Numbered from the stretch's first letter, positions 18,281-28,505 are shown. The stretch is 64,000 nt of DNA from Tenacibaculum ovolyticum DSM 18103 (GCF_000430545.1 NZ_KE387163.1:712439-776438); one strand, 5' to 3'. Program-made: numbers and translations. The notes: generated from the letters alone by a model not told the origin.

Positions 18281-18476
18281 ACCCTTATTTTAAATGTAGA
18301 CAATTGCTTCTACCTTCTTTTTATTATATTGTTTTGTATACTTAATCAGTAAATAAGTTTACAACATAAGCTAAATTATAAACGTTTATTTAAAACTAAG
18401 CATACCAAAAACAAATTAAAATGATTTTTCAACATTCATAAATATTTTAGTAATTTCGAACTTCTAAATAGAGATA

Positions 18477-20786
18477 ATGAAAGTCTGTATCGCAGAGAAA
18501 CCAAGTGTAGCACGAGAAATTGCTAATATATTAGGAGCCAATACCAAACGAGATGGATATTTCGAAGGTAATGGTTATGCAGTTACCTATACTTTTGGTC
18601 ATTTATGTACTCTTTTAGAGCCTAAAGATTATAAAGCGCACTGGAAAAGTTGGGATTTAAATAATTTACCAATGCTTCCTGAACGTTTTAATACCAAAGT
18701 AACAAACGATGGAGGTATTCAAAAACAATTTAACATCGTTAAATCTTTATTTGAAAGAGCTGATGTTGTTATTAATTGTGGGGATGCAGGAACAGAAGGA
18801 GAATTAATACAACGTTGGGTAATAAACCAAGCTAATTATAAAGGAGAAGTACAACGCTTATGGATTTCTTCCTTAACCGAAGAAGCTATTAGAGATGGTT
18901 TTAACAACCTAAAACCTGCTGAACAATATGATAATCTTTATTATGCTGGTTTTTCACGTGCTATTGGTGATTGGTTACTAGGTTTAAACGCTACTCGATT
19001 ATATACCGTTAAATTTGGCGGTTACAAACAAGTATTATCTGTAGGTAGAGTACAAACTCCTACCCTAGCCATGTTGGTTAATCGATTTAAAGAAATTGAA
19101 AATTTTAAACCACAACCTTATTGGGAATTGCAAACTTTATATCGTGAAACCTTATTTAGTTATGAAGAAGGTCGTTTTCTAAAAAAAGAAGAAGGTCAGG
19201 TTTTTGCAGATAAAGTAAAAGAAAGTGATTTTGAGATTACTTCAGTTACCAAAAAGAAAGGAAAAGAATACGCACCTAAATTATTCGATTTAACGGGTTT
19301 ACAAGTATATTGTAATAATAAGTTTGGGTTTTCTGCTGACGAAACATTAAAAATGGTTCAAAAGCTTTATGAAATGAAAGTAGTAACCTACCCAAGGGTT
19401 GATACTACCTTTTTACCAAATGATGTGTATCCGAAAATAGCAGGTATTTTAAGTAAACTAACGAATTATAGTCAATTAACAAAACCACTATTAGGTCAGA
19501 AAATAAAGAAATCAAAAAAGGTTTTTGATGATAAAAAAGTAACCGATCACCACGCTATTATTCCTACTGGAATTCAAAATAATTTACAATACAATCAGCA
19601 ACAAGTGTATGATATTATTACACGTCGTTTTATTGCTGTTTTTTATCCAGAAAGTGAAGTTGCCAATACCGCTGTAATTGGTGAAGTTGATAAAATTTCA
19701 TTTAAAACAAGTGGTAAAGAAATTTTATCAAAAGGATGGCGCATTGTTTTTGAAAACGGAAATGACACTAAAAAAACAGAAGCAAATACACTTCCTACTT
19801 TTGTAAAAGGAGAAAAAGGACCTCATGAGCCTAGCTTTTTAGAAAAAGAAACCAAACCGCCTCGTAATTATACAGAGGCAAGTTTACTACGTGCTATGGA
19901 AACGGCAGGTAAACAGGTTGATGATGATGAAATGCGTGAATTAATGAAAGAAAACGGTATTGGTCGTCCTTCTACTCGTGCAAGTATTATTGAAACATTG
20001 TTTAGAAGAAGATATATTGAGCGTCAAAAAAAATTAGTAATTCCTACACAAACAGGTATCGATTTAATTGATTTAATTGATAACGAATTATTAAAGTCAG
20101 CTGAATTAACTGGTCGCTGGGAAAAACGTTTAAAAGAAATTGAGCGAGGAGATTTTAATGCTGGTACTTTTATTAATAACATGAAAAAAATGGTGGACGA
20201 ATTAGTATATGAAGTCCGCTCTAGCACAAAAACAAAACGCCTTTCTTCAGAAAGTGAAACTAAAAAAGTAAAACCTAAAAAAACACCACCTAAGAAAAAG
20301 GCTGTTGTTGGTAAAGAGTGCCCAAAATGTAAAAAAGGGCAATTACTAAAAGGAAGTTCTGCATACGGTTGTTCAGCTTATAAAACTGGTTGTAATTTTA
20401 AATTACCTTTTGATTTTATGGCTAAGAAAATTTCTGAAAACCAATTAATTCGTTTAATTGATAAAGGCTGTACTACTAACTTAAAAGGCTTTAAACAAGG
20501 AGAAACAAAAATTGAAGGTTTGGTTCGTTTTGATGACGCTTTCAATTTAAAATTAGAACCTAAACAAGTGTCAGTTCGAGCGGAGTCGAGAACAACTGAA
20601 ACTCCAGATACCATTACATGTCCAAAATGTAAAAAAGGAACTGTTTTAAAAGGTAAATCGGCTTATGGATGTTCTAATTATAAAAATGGATGTAAGTTTG
20701 TTTTTACTTTTGATAACATCAAAAAAATAGCCAACGGACAACCATTAACAAAAGAATTGGTGTTAAAAATTATAAGTTCTAATTAA
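18477..20786 (+). CDS. topB: DNA topoisomerase III
   Basis: 769 residues. Type IA enzyme that relaxes and decatenates DNA by single-strand passage. The N-terminal Toprim domain opens with CIAEKPSVAREIA and has the acidic NCGDAGTEGELIQR; the catalytic tyrosine lies in VVTYPRVDT near residue 307. NGIGRPSTRASIIETL marks the core end. Two C-terminal zinc-ribbon units follow (CPKCKKGQLLKGSSAYGC and CPKCKKGTVLKGKSAYGC). The linker between them contains SVRAESRTTET, which is translated from a palindromic repeat also present between argS and lpdA. The reading frame is intact across it. TopB rather than TopA is judged from the N-terminus and domain order. Confidence 0.94.
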   Translation: MKVCIAEKPSVAREIANILGANTKRDGYFEGNGYAVTYTFGHLCTLLEPKDYKAHWKSWDLNNLPMLPERFNTKVTNDGGIQKQFNIVKSLFERADVVINCGDAGTEGELIQRWVINQANYKGEVQRLWISSLTEEAIRDGFNNLKPAEQYDNLYYAGFSRAIGDWLLGLNATRLYTVKFGGYKQVLSVGRVQTPTLAMLVNRFKEIENFKPQPYWELQTLYRETLFSYEEGRFLKKEEGQVFADKVKESDFEITSVTKKKGKEYAPKLFDLTGLQVYCNNKFGFSADETLKMVQKLYEMKVVTYPRVDTTFLPNDVYPKIAGILSKLTNYSQLTKPLLGQKIKKSKKVFDDKKVTDHHAIIPTGIQNNLQYNQQQVYDIITRRFIAVFYPESEVANTAVIGEVDKISFKTSGKEILSKGWRIVFENGNDTKKTEANTLPTFVKGEKGPHEPSFLEKETKPPRNYTEASLLRAMETAGKQVDDDEMRELMKENGIGRPSTRASIIETLFRRRYIERQKKLVIPTQTGIDLIDLIDNELLKSAELTGRWEKRLKEIERGDFNAGTFINNMKKMVDELVYEVRSSTKTKRLSSESETKKVKPKKTPPKKKAVVGKECPKCKKGQLLKGSSAYGCSAYKTGCNFKLPFDFMAKKISENQLIRLIDKGCTTNLKGFKQGETKIEGLVRFDDAFNLKLEPKQVSVRAESRTTETPDTITCPKCKKGTVLKGKSAYGCSNYKNGCKFVFTFDNIKKIANGQPLTKELVLKIISSN
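20569..20600 (+). repeat. Palindromic repeat translated in frame inside topB
   Basis: TGTCAGTTCGAG followed by TCGAGAACAACTGA, the half-sites of the element seen at about 15828-15880. It encodes SVRAESRTTET in the linker between the two zinc ribbons. Confidence 0.65.
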
Positions 20787-20791
20787 ATTAT

Positions 20792-20867
20792 CGTCATCAC
20801 GAGTGAAGAATGAACGAAATAATCCTTCTATTTAGAATAGAATTGCTTCATTTCATTCGCAATGACG
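20792..20867. repeat. REP-like palindrome between convergent topB and trmH
   Basis: Begins CGTCATCACGAGTGAAGAAT and ends ATTCGCAATGACG, so the two ends are inverted copies with a few mismatches. The centre is a tight hairpin TTCTATT/AATAGAA. The pattern of CGTCAT...GCGAnTGAA...GCAATGACG is one I remember as a dispersed repeat in many Flavobacteria. Placed between two convergent genes it may also act as a terminator. Confidence 0.7.
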
Positions 20868-20896
20868 TTCCTAATATTCTGTTTACATCTAAATAT

Positions 20897-21571
20897 TTAC
20901 TTATTAAGCTCATTATGGTAATGTTCAATTAATTTATCAGGGTTTTTAATTGTATTTTTTATCCATTCAAAATATAACACTCTTTTTTCTTCTGCTGATA
21001 ATTCCCAGTTCACTGCTGTTTTTCTTAAACGAGAAGTTACATCGTTTAAAGTTATCGCAGCTGCAACCGATATATTTAAACTCTCAGTAAAACCAACCAT
21101 TGGTATTTTTAAAAAACCATCAGCTTCCTGTTTTATATAATCAGAAATTCCGTCTTTTTCAGCACCAAATACAAAAGCAGATTTCTTTGTTACATCAAAA
21201 TCAGCTAACACACAAGAATCAGTATGTGGTGTTGTACCAATAATTTGATATCCTTTTGCTCGTAAATCTTCTAAACAAGCTTTGGTATTATCACCGTCTT
21301 CTTTGTATCTATTAATGTTTAACCATTTCTGACTTCCTTTTGCAACATGCCTAGATACTTTATTTGTAAACCTATTCTCAATCGCATAAACATCTTGAAC
21401 CCCAAAAATATCACAGCTCCTTACAACAGCGCTTGCATTATGTGGTTGAAAAATATCTTCTAACACAACCGAAAAATGGCGTGTTCTCTTACTTAACACT
21501 CTGTTAAATGTATCTTTTCGTTTATCTGTAATAAAACCTTCTAAATACGCTAATAATCCTTCATCAATCAT
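20897..21571 (-). CDS. trmH: TrmH-type tRNA/rRNA 2'-O-methyltransferase (SpoU family)
   Basis: 224 residues. SAM-dependent SPOUT enzyme; the best guess is tRNA Gm18 methyltransferase. Motif 1 is visible as FQPHNASAVVRSCDIFGV, motif 2 as SAFVFGAEKDGIS and motif 3 as IPMVGFTESLNISVAAAITL, with the knot-forming order correct. The N-terminal helix KRKDTFNRVLSKRTRHFSVVLEDI resembles TrmH rather than RlmB, which carries a longer extra N-domain. Convergent with topB. Confidence 0.88.
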   Translation of the reverse strand: MIDEGLLAYLEGFITDKRKDTFNRVLSKRTRHFSVVLEDIFQPHNASAVVRSCDIFGVQDVYAIENRFTNKVSRHVAKGSQKWLNINRYKEDGDNTKACLEDLRAKGYQIIGTTPHTDSCVLADFDVTKKSAFVFGAEKDGISDYIKQEADGFLKIPMVGFTESLNISVAAAITLNDVTSRLRKTAVNWELSAEEKRVLYFEWIKNTIKNPDKLIEHYHNELNK

Positions 21572-21759
21572 ACAACAAACATACTAAAATTTCATTCTTT
21601 AATTTCATAAAAACTTATAATGGATAGTTTAAAAAACTGATCGTTTTTATAAAACTTATACGCTACTCCATTAGTTAAATAACTTTCTTAATCTTTCTGA
21701 TTAAAATTTATTTCAAGTTAATATATACATACTTTAAATTAGTGTAATTTTGAATTTAT

Positions 21760-22809
21760 ATGAATACTCTTTTAAATAACAATAATTGGCAATCTCAAAA
21801 AGTTAATCAAGCAATTATAATAATGATTGCTATATTAGATTCAATACTATTTAACTTACATAAAGCATTATCAGTATTTAATAATTTTTCATCAGAAACT
21901 AACAACACTTTGAATATACCTTTATTAGATATTATATTTAGATTGATATTTCTGTTTTCAGTTTCGTGGTTCATACTTCAACTAAATACTAATTGGTATA
22001 AACATTTAAAGAATAAAAATTTCTATATAGAAATAGGCATCTATATAATTGTTCATGTAGTCTTATTTTTTATTGTCATTAAATTTTTTCTTCTTATTTC
22101 ACCATTTATTACAAAACAAGAAGCTTCAAAATCTGAAATTGAGCTGCTATATTTTGGTTATACTATAATTTTTTTAACCTTAATTTTTATAGCTAAATTG
22201 TTACGTTATCAAGTTATTCACAAAAATGATTTAATTGAAAAAGAAGCACTTAAAATACATAGTTTACAAAATGAATTAATGGCTTTGAAGAATCAGGTAA
22301 ATCCTCATTTTTTATTCAATTCTTTAAACTCCTTGAGTGCTTTAGTTAGAGATAATGAAGAAGCAACAACATTTATTAGTAAATTATCTTATCTATACCG
22401 ATACATATTACAAAGTGGAGAAAAAGATGTAGTTACTTTAGAAGAAGAATTAGATTTTTTAAAAAACTATGTTCATTTAATAAAAGCAAGATATAAGGAT
22501 AGAGTTTCAGTAAATGTGAATATTCAAGAACATTTATTAAACTATAAAATTCCTGTTTTATCTTTACAATTACTTGTTGAAAACGCAGTAAAGCATAACG
22601 AAACGTCAAAAGAAAACCCTTTAATTGTTAAAGTATTTAATCAAGAAAATACATTAATAGTTCAAAACGAAATAAAGCCAAGAATTACATTCGGTCCGAC
22701 TACAGGAAAAGGATTAAAAAATATACAAAAACGTTTTTCATTATTAATGAAAGACACTATAACTATTGACAAGGCAAATAATAATTTTAAAGTTAAACTA
22801 CCATTATAA
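21760..22809 (+). CDS. LytS/YehU-type sensor histidine kinase
   Basis: 349 residues. About four membrane helices occupy the first 150 residues (for example IIIMIAILDSILFNL, LIFLFSVSWFILQL, YIIVHVVLFFIVIKFFLLI, TIIFLTLIFIAKLL). A short coiled coil leads to the His_kinase motif NQVNPHFLFNSLNSL, with the probable phosphorylated histidine at 183. The ATP-binding domain starts at LQLLVENAVKHN and ends with GKGLKNIQKRF. No periplasmic sensor domain of note, so the stimulus is probably within the membrane. The stop overlaps the start of the LytTR regulator by one base; the two form a two-component pair. Confidence 0.92.
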   Translation: MNTLLNNNNWQSQKVNQAIIIMIAILDSILFNLHKALSVFNNFSSETNNTLNIPLLDIIFRLIFLFSVSWFILQLNTNWYKHLKNKNFYIEIGIYIIVHVVLFFIVIKFFLLISPFITKQEASKSEIELLYFGYTIIFLTLIFIAKLLRYQVIHKNDLIEKEALKIHSLQNELMALKNQVNPHFLFNSLNSLSALVRDNEEATTFISKLSYLYRYILQSGEKDVVTLEEELDFLKNYVHLIKARYKDRVSVNVNIQEHLLNYKIPVLSLQLLVENAVKHNETSKENPLIVKVFNQENTLIVQNEIKPRITFGPTTGKGLKNIQKRFSLLMKDTITIDKANNNFKVKLPL

Positions 22810-23576
22810 TGAAAGTTGTAATTATAGAAGATGAAATAACAGCAAGTGAACAGTTAGAGTTTTTATTAAATAAAATAGATCAGAATATAGAGGTTTTAAA
22901 AGTTTTAGATTCTGTAAAATCTAGTATTTCTTATTTGTCTGAACCCAATGATGCAGATTTACTTTTTATGGATATTCACTTATCTGATGGTATTTCATTT
23001 GAAATATTTAAGAAAGTAAACATAACTACTCCTATAATTTTTACTACAGCTTATGATCAATATGCTATTAAAGCTTTTAAAGTAAATAGTGTAGATTATT
23101 TATTAAAACCCATTAATAAAGAAGAATTAGAAAAAGCTATTGGTAAGTTTAAACAATTAAACAATACACCTGAAGTAGCAAAACCTCAAACACAAATTCA
23201 AGGACTTTTAGAGCTCCTTAAAAAAGAAACCTCAACATATAAAACAACGTATCTCGTTCAAAAACAAGATACGCTACTACCTCTAAAAATAAATGACATT
23301 GCTTTTTTTACTATTGATACTGGTATAATTAAGGCTGTTACTTTTAATAATAAATCATTTATAATTAATGAAAAATTAGAAGATATTGAAGAAGAAATTA
23401 ATCCAATGCAATTTTACAGAGTAAATAGACAGTTTATAATTAACAGAGATTCTATAGTAAACATAAAACCCTATTTTACAGGTAAGTTAATATTAAATAT
23501 AAATCCTATTAACAAAGAAAAAATTGTAATTAGCAGAGCAAAATCTAAAGATTTTAAAGACTGGATTAATTCTTAA
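22809..23576 (+). CDS. LytTR-family response regulator
   Basis: 255 residues. The receiver domain (1-120) has the acidic pocket ED at 7-8, the phospho-acceptor D55 in LLFMDIHLSDG, and the conserved TTAYDQYAIKAF and K in LKP. The C-terminal LytTR DNA-binding domain (about 150-255) contains FFTIDTGIIKAVTF and FYRVNRQFIINRDSI. Translationally coupled to the kinase. Targets are not evident: the next gene is convergent, ending 30 bp away on the opposite strand. Confidence 0.94.
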   Translation: MKVVIIEDEITASEQLEFLLNKIDQNIEVLKVLDSVKSSISYLSEPNDADLLFMDIHLSDGISFEIFKKVNITTPIIFTTAYDQYAIKAFKVNSVDYLLKPINKEELEKAIGKFKQLNNTPEVAKPQTQIQGLLELLKKETSTYKTTYLVQKQDTLLPLKINDIAFFTIDTGIIKAVTFNNKSFIINEKLEDIEEEINPMQFYRVNRQFIINRDSIVNIKPYFTGKLILNINPINKEKIVISRAKSKDFKDWINS

Positions 23577-23605
23577 TATTAATTTTTGTCTTTTAATTTC
23601 CTTTG

Positions 23606-24280
23606 TCAATCTTTTTTGTTTGCAACTGCAGATTGGTTAATGTACTTACCAACAACAATAGCTGTAATAACAACTAAATACATTTGTCCCATTAAACCAA
23701 TTAATATAGTTGCTTTTTGAGCTAAAGTAGTAACTGGTAATATATCACCATAACCAATAGTTAACAAGGTTATATAGCTAAAATACATCAATTGTTCTGT
23801 TAAAGCATCAGTATTTGAAGCTATCACTTTTAAGCCTTCGAAAGAACCAGGATTTGAAATTTCTATTGCTAGGCAAATAAAAAAACCAATTAAACCTAAT
23901 GAGATATAACCACTAATTAAACCAAAAATAACATTTCTATCTACAATTTTAGCTTGCCAAACTTGTTTAATTAATTGCGTGGCTACAAAACCATAAAACA
24001 AAAAATAGCCTGCCATTTTTATGTATCTAAATAGCAATTGTTTTTCTTCTAGCTTAAAAATAAAGTTTGATAATAGTATGCATAAAAGCCCTATAAAGAA
24101 CCATAAAAAACCCTTGCTTTTTGATACTAAAACAATACCTGCAACAATATTTATTAGAAAAAATATAGATAGTACTAAACTTTCAAAAACACCTGAAGGA
24201 ATTAGTAATGAGCCAAATAATATTACTATTTGACTAATAAAAAAAATACTAAATCGATGTGAGTATAATCTTTCTAACAT
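23606..24280 (-). CDS. Potassium channel family protein (pore-loop channel)
   Basis: 224 residues and strongly hydrophobic, with five or six predicted helices. The pore loop carries the selectivity filter TIGYGDILPVT near residue 180, followed by the last helix LMGQMYLVVITAIVVGKYI. No RCK/TrkA or cyclic-nucleotide domain is attached, so gating is not evident. Its start lies 1 base beyond the stop of the RND pump gene, so it is the last gene of the efflux operon and probably coupled to it. Whether this has a functional meaning (membrane potential during efflux) is speculation. Confidence 0.85.
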   Translation of the reverse strand: MLERLYSHRFSIFFISQIVILFGSLLIPSGVFESLVLSIFFLINIVAGIVLVSKSKGFLWFFIGLLCILLSNFIFKLEEKQLLFRYIKMAGYFLFYGFVATQLIKQVWQAKIVDRNVIFGLISGYISLGLIGFFICLAIEISNPGSFEGLKVIASNTDALTEQLMYFSYITLLTIGYGDILPVTTLAQKATILIGLMGQMYLVVITAIVVGKYINQSAVANKKD

Positions 24281-24281
24281 T

Positions 24282-27200
24282 TTAATTTAGCAAATCTTCA
24301 TTAAACTCATAATCTTTATAATCTACTTTATACATTACGCTATAAAATGCTGGTATAAATAACAACGTAATTACAGTACCAAATAATAAACCAACCATAA
24401 TAGTTACCGCCATTGGCTCCCACATTTCACCTCCACCAAGATATAATGGTATTAAACCTAACACCGTAGTAAACGTTGCTAATAATATTGGTCTAAATCG
24501 TTGTAAACAAGCTGCTATAATAGCATCTTGTGGTTTTCTTTTTAATTCGTTTTCTTCTATTTCAATTCTATCAACTAGTACGATAGCATTATTAATAACA
24601 ATTCCGGCTAATGAAATTACACCTAGAAATGCCATAAATCCAAATGGTACACCAAATAATAACAAACCTAAAACCATACCTATAACACCTAAAGGAATTG
24701 TACAAACTATCATTATCATTTTTCTAAAAGAATTAAATTGAATGATTAATAACATAACAATTATAAATGCTGATAAAGGTAAATAGTTAGCAACAGCTCC
24801 CATGTTCTCTGCTGAACTTTTAGCATCACCACCTAACTCGTAATTATAACCTTTACCCCAAATTTCTTTTTGTTCTTCTAGCCAAGGTGTAATATTTTGT
24901 GCTACTTCTGAAGCATTACCCGTAATTGTTAATTCACTCGATACTTTAATTGTTCTAGTTAAATTAACTCGTTTAATTTTTGAGTATTGCCACTCAGGAA
25001 CTATAGAAGCTACTTGTAATAAAGGAACACTCTTTCCTGAATTTTGTGCGTAAATATTTAAAGTTTCTAATGACGATAATGATTGCTGTTTCTTTTGATC
25101 ACTCTTCATTACAATAGGAATAGATTTATCTCCTTCTCTATACTCACCTGCTTGAAAACCGTCTAAAACAGTTTGCAAAGATGTTGCAATATCTTTATTT
25201 GTAACTCCAGCAGTTTGTGCCTTATTAGCATCAATATCAATAACGAATTTTTTACCTTTTGGTCCCCAATCGTCTTTAATATTTTTAGTTCCTGAAATCG
25301 TAAATAATTTTGCCTTTATCACTTCAGAAATACTTGCTAGTTTATCTGGATTATCACCAGACACTTCAATTTCTACAGGCGTTCCACCTCCTCCAGAACC
25401 AAGTAGCCCTACTTTAATGTCAGCATTCGGAAAGTTTTCAAATCCAAAAGCATCTAGTTTTTCAACCATTAGGTTATTAACTAAAAAAGATGATGTATTT
25501 ATTAAAATATGAGCATAATTAGAATTCGCTTCATCTGCATTATAACCTAAATCATAAGCAGCCGGTCCTTCTCCGATATAAGCTGACCAATCTACAATTC
25601 CATCAATTTTACTGTCTGTTATTTTTAAATCAGATAGCATATAACTTTCAAGTGCGTTAACAACTGCAGTCGTACTTTCTATTTTTGTACCTTCTGGTAA
25701 ATTAATGTCAACAGTAATCATATTACGATCACTATCTGGAAAAAAAACAAAGCTTAAAAATCCAAATCCGAAAATAGATAAAAAAAACATGAATACAATT
25801 AATACTAAGACCGATTTTTTCCAAGATAAGGCTAACAAAATTAAATCTTTGTATTTACTTTTAAGTCCATTTATAAGCCTATCCAAAAAGCTAACTTTAC
25901 CATCTTCTTTCGGTTTTACTTTTAAAAAGAACACACAAAATAACGTTACAATACTTAATGCAATTACCCAAGAAGACAGCAATGCTATAGTAATAACAAC
26001 AAAAATAGGCCCCATAATATCACCCATTACAGATTCTGCCATAAAAAAAGCTAAGAATGCTGCAGAGGTTGTTAATGTTGAAATTAATAAAGGGGTAAAC
26101 AATTCTGAACAAGATTCTATTGCTGCTCTTTTAACAGAAATACCTTCTTCCATTTTTACCATAACCGATTCTGCAACCACAATAGCATTATCAACCATCA
26201 TACCCAATGCCATAATTAATGCAGCTAGTGAAATTTGATTTAACCCTATATCAATTAACCCCATTATCATTAAAGTTGTAATAGTTACGATAGGTATTAA
26301 ACTCGCAATAACCAACCCTGTTCTTATACCTAAAAAGAAAAGCATTACAGCTAGTACAATAGCTATAGCTTGTAAAAGATTACCTATAAAATCACTAATT
26401 TTTAAATCAATATAAGTATCTATTGATGCTAAACGAGACACTTCTAAACCAACTGGTAATTTATCCTTCCATTCTGCCAATACAACATCTAATTCCTTAC
26501 CTAATTTTATAATATTAGCTCCTTTTTTAAGTGATACATGAAGTGAAATAGCATCTTTACCATTAATACGTACTTTTTGCTTTGGTGGGTTTATATATCC
26601 TTTTTTTACAATAGTAATATCTTTTAAAGCTAATACTTGACCATTTTGACCAACTGGAATTAGCATATTACGAATAGATGCGATATCATTAAAATTTCCT
26701 GTAGGTTCTAAAATAATACGTTCTGATTCTACGTTAATCGTTCCTCCAGAACTTAAAATATTAGTCCCAGCAATAATATTCTGCAATTTATTAGCTGTTA
26801 ATCCATATGTTTTTAAGCGTGTATTTTCAAACTCAACAAATACACGTTCATCTTGTACACCTTTTAATTCTACTTTTGCAGCATCATCTAATTTAATTAA
26901 GTCATCTCTAAGATCATCTGCATAATCTTTCATTTCTGCATATGCAAAACCATCGGAAATTAACCCAACCGCAATACCAAAAACCTCACCAATACCATCA
27001 TCTTTTAACTGTGGGTGTACATTGTTTGGTAAACCTTTAACGGTACTTAACTTACGTCGTAATCTATCCCAAACAGGTTGTAATTCTTCAGGTTTAACCT
27101 CCATCTTTAACTCTACATTAACAACTGAAAGCCCAGTACGAGATGTACTTTTAACAGATTTTAATTCTGGTAATTCCTGTGCTATTTTTTCAATTTTATC

Positions 27201-27392
27201 ACTAACCAATTCCTCTACTCGCTCAGGGCTTGCTCCTGGAAAAGAGGATACAATTGAGGCTACACGAATAGTATATGGCGGCATACTATCTCTTGATAAT
27301 GTTGTGTAAAAAAGCACTCCCATAACCATTACAACTGCCAATATACTTAAAACAACACGGTTACGATTTATTGAAAACTCGGTAAGATTCAT
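24282..27392 (-). CDS. RND-type efflux permease (AcrB/HAE1 family)
   Basis: 1036 residues, the usual length. Inner-membrane proton/drug antiporter of a tripartite pump. N-terminal helix VVLSILAVVMVMGVLFYTT, then two large periplasmic loops, each followed by six helices. The family pattern GLIDIGLNQISLAALIMALG and MVDNAIVVAESVM marks TM4, and GVISLAGIVINNAIVLVDRI its counterpart TM10. Between the adaptor gene (21 bp upstream) and the K+ channel gene (1 bp downstream). Substrate not predictable; could be a multidrug pump or an exporter of an endogenous compound. Confidence 0.94.
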   Translation of the reverse strand: MNLTEFSINRNRVVLSILAVVMVMGVLFYTTLSRDSMPPYTIRVASIVSSFPGASPERVEELVSDKIEKIAQELPELKSVKSTSRTGLSVVNVELKMEVKPEELQPVWDRLRRKLSTVKGLPNNVHPQLKDDGIGEVFGIAVGLISDGFAYAEMKDYADDLRDDLIKLDDAAKVELKGVQDERVFVEFENTRLKTYGLTANKLQNIIAGTNILSSGGTINVESERIILEPTGNFNDIASIRNMLIPVGQNGQVLALKDITIVKKGYINPPKQKVRINGKDAISLHVSLKKGANIIKLGKELDVVLAEWKDKLPVGLEVSRLASIDTYIDLKISDFIGNLLQAIAIVLAVMLFFLGIRTGLVIASLIPIVTITTLMIMGLIDIGLNQISLAALIMALGMMVDNAIVVAESVMVKMEEGISVKRAAIESCSELFTPLLISTLTTSAAFLAFFMAESVMGDIMGPIFVVITIALLSSWVIALSIVTLFCVFFLKVKPKEDGKVSFLDRLINGLKSKYKDLILLALSWKKSVLVLIVFMFFLSIFGFGFLSFVFFPDSDRNMITVDINLPEGTKIESTTAVVNALESYMLSDLKITDSKIDGIVDWSAYIGEGPAAYDLGYNADEANSNYAHILINTSSFLVNNLMVEKLDAFGFENFPNADIKVGLLGSGGGGTPVEIEVSGDNPDKLASISEVIKAKLFTISGTKNIKDDWGPKGKKFVIDIDANKAQTAGVTNKDIATSLQTVLDGFQAGEYREGDKSIPIVMKSDQKKQQSLSSLETLNIYAQNSGKSVPLLQVASIVPEWQYSKIKRVNLTRTIKVSSELTITGNASEVAQNITPWLEEQKEIWGKGYNYELGGDAKSSAENMGAVANYLPLSAFIIVMLLIIQFNSFRKMIMIVCTIPLGVIGMVLGLLLFGVPFGFMAFLGVISLAGIVINNAIVLVDRIEIEENELKRKPQDAIIAACLQRFRPILLATFTTVLGLIPLYLGGGEMWEPMAVTIMVGLLFGTVITLLFIPAFYSVMYKVDYKDYEFNEDLLN

Positions 27393-27413
27393 AGTTTATT
27401 TTTAAGTTGATTA

Positions 27414-28505
27414 TTATTTTAGTCTTACTTGCTGACCATTAAGTAAAGTTTGTAAGCCTGCTGTAGCAATTCTATCACCATTTTTTAAACCGCTTTTTAC
27501 CTTAAAGCCATCCGTTGTCAATTCCCCTAATTCTATATGATGTTTATTAACTTTACCCTTTTTACCATCTTTTGATGATATAACAAATACAAAACGACCT
27601 TTACCATCTTCTCCAACAGCTTTTACTGGGATAATTAATGATTTATTAGCTATTTCATTAACTTCTGAAAAATCAAAAGTTACGCTTGATGCCATTCCTG
27701 GTTTTATTTCCTCTAAAGGCGTGTCTATACCAATTGATGCTTTATAAGTTGCTGCGTCGGTATCTATAATTGGAGATACTTCTATAACAGTTCCTGACAA
27801 CCCTTTACCTTCTAATGCTGAAAATTCTAATTTAGTTACCATACCAATAGTTACTTTATTCACCACTGTTTCAGGTAAACCAACTTCAATCTTCATTTCT
27901 TTACCAGCATTTAAAATTGCAAATTGATGTCCAGCTCCAACACGCTCACCTACTCTACCTTTAGTATCTGCTATCAATCCGTCTTTAGGTGCTTTTATAA
28001 CGCCATAACTTAATTGTGTTGCTTGAATACTTTTGTTTCGTTTTGCACTTTCAAATTGATCTAAAGCTGTTTGATATGAGTTTTTAGCTTGCTCGTAATC
28101 ACTCAACGAATTACTTCCCTTTTCATATAAAGATTTTACACGATTAAGGTTAGATTTTGAGGTATTCATTGAAGATTTAGCACTTTTTAAAGCCGACACA
28201 CTTTGCTCGTAAGCTAAACTTGCTTCTACATTATCAAGCTTTGCAATTACATCTCCTTTTTTTACTTTTTGACCTTTACTTACATTCACTTTAGTAATAA
28301 TTCCACTACCTCTAAAACTTAACTCTATTTCGTCACCTGCTTTAGCAACTCCACTAAAGGTTCTTATCTTTTGTGTATTAACATCTCCAACAACTGTGTA
28401 CTTTACAGGCCTTAAAACAGTTTCCTTAGTCTTTTTTTCTTCTTTACAGGATACAAAAGCAATTAAAGTTGATAAGATTATTGTTATATATAGTTTAATT
28501 TTCAT
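27414..28505 (-). CDS. RND efflux periplasmic adaptor (membrane fusion lipoprotein)
   Basis: 363 residues. Lipoprotein signal peptide with lipobox AFVSC (Cys at about 20). The biotinyl-lipoyl half-motifs are GSGIITKVNVSKGQKVKKGD and APKDGLIADTKGRVGERVGAG, separated by a helical hairpin of about 80 residues (SALKSAKSSMNTSKSNLNRV...). A beta-barrel and membrane-proximal domain follow (LEFSALEGKGLSGTVIEVSP; KSGLKNGDRIATAGLQTLLNG). It bridges the RND permease and the TolC-like channel. Second gene of the tolC-adaptor-pump-channel operon, 11 bp after the TolC gene. Confidence 0.94.
   Translation of the reverse strand: MKIKLYITIILSTLIAFVSCKEEKKTKETVLRPVKYTVVGDVNTQKIRTFSGVAKAGDEIELSFRGSGIITKVNVSKGQKVKKGDVIAKLDNVEASLAYEQSVSALKSAKSSMNTSKSNLNRVKSLYEKGSNSLSDYEQAKNSYQTALDQFESAKRNKSIQATQLSYGVIKAPKDGLIADTKGRVGERVGAGHQFAILNAGKEMKIEVGLPETVVNKVTIGMVTKLEFSALEGKGLSGTVIEVSPIIDTDAATYKASIGIDTPLEEIKPGMASSVTFDFSEVNEIANKSLIIPVKAVGEDGKGRFVFVISSKDGKKGKVNKHHIELGELTTDGFKVKSGLKNGDRIATAGLQTLLNGQQVRLK

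Noticed and set aside
26100-26240. Plus-strand ORF of 177 residues inside the RND permease
   Set aside because: Antisense shadow of transmembrane coding sequence; no family features.
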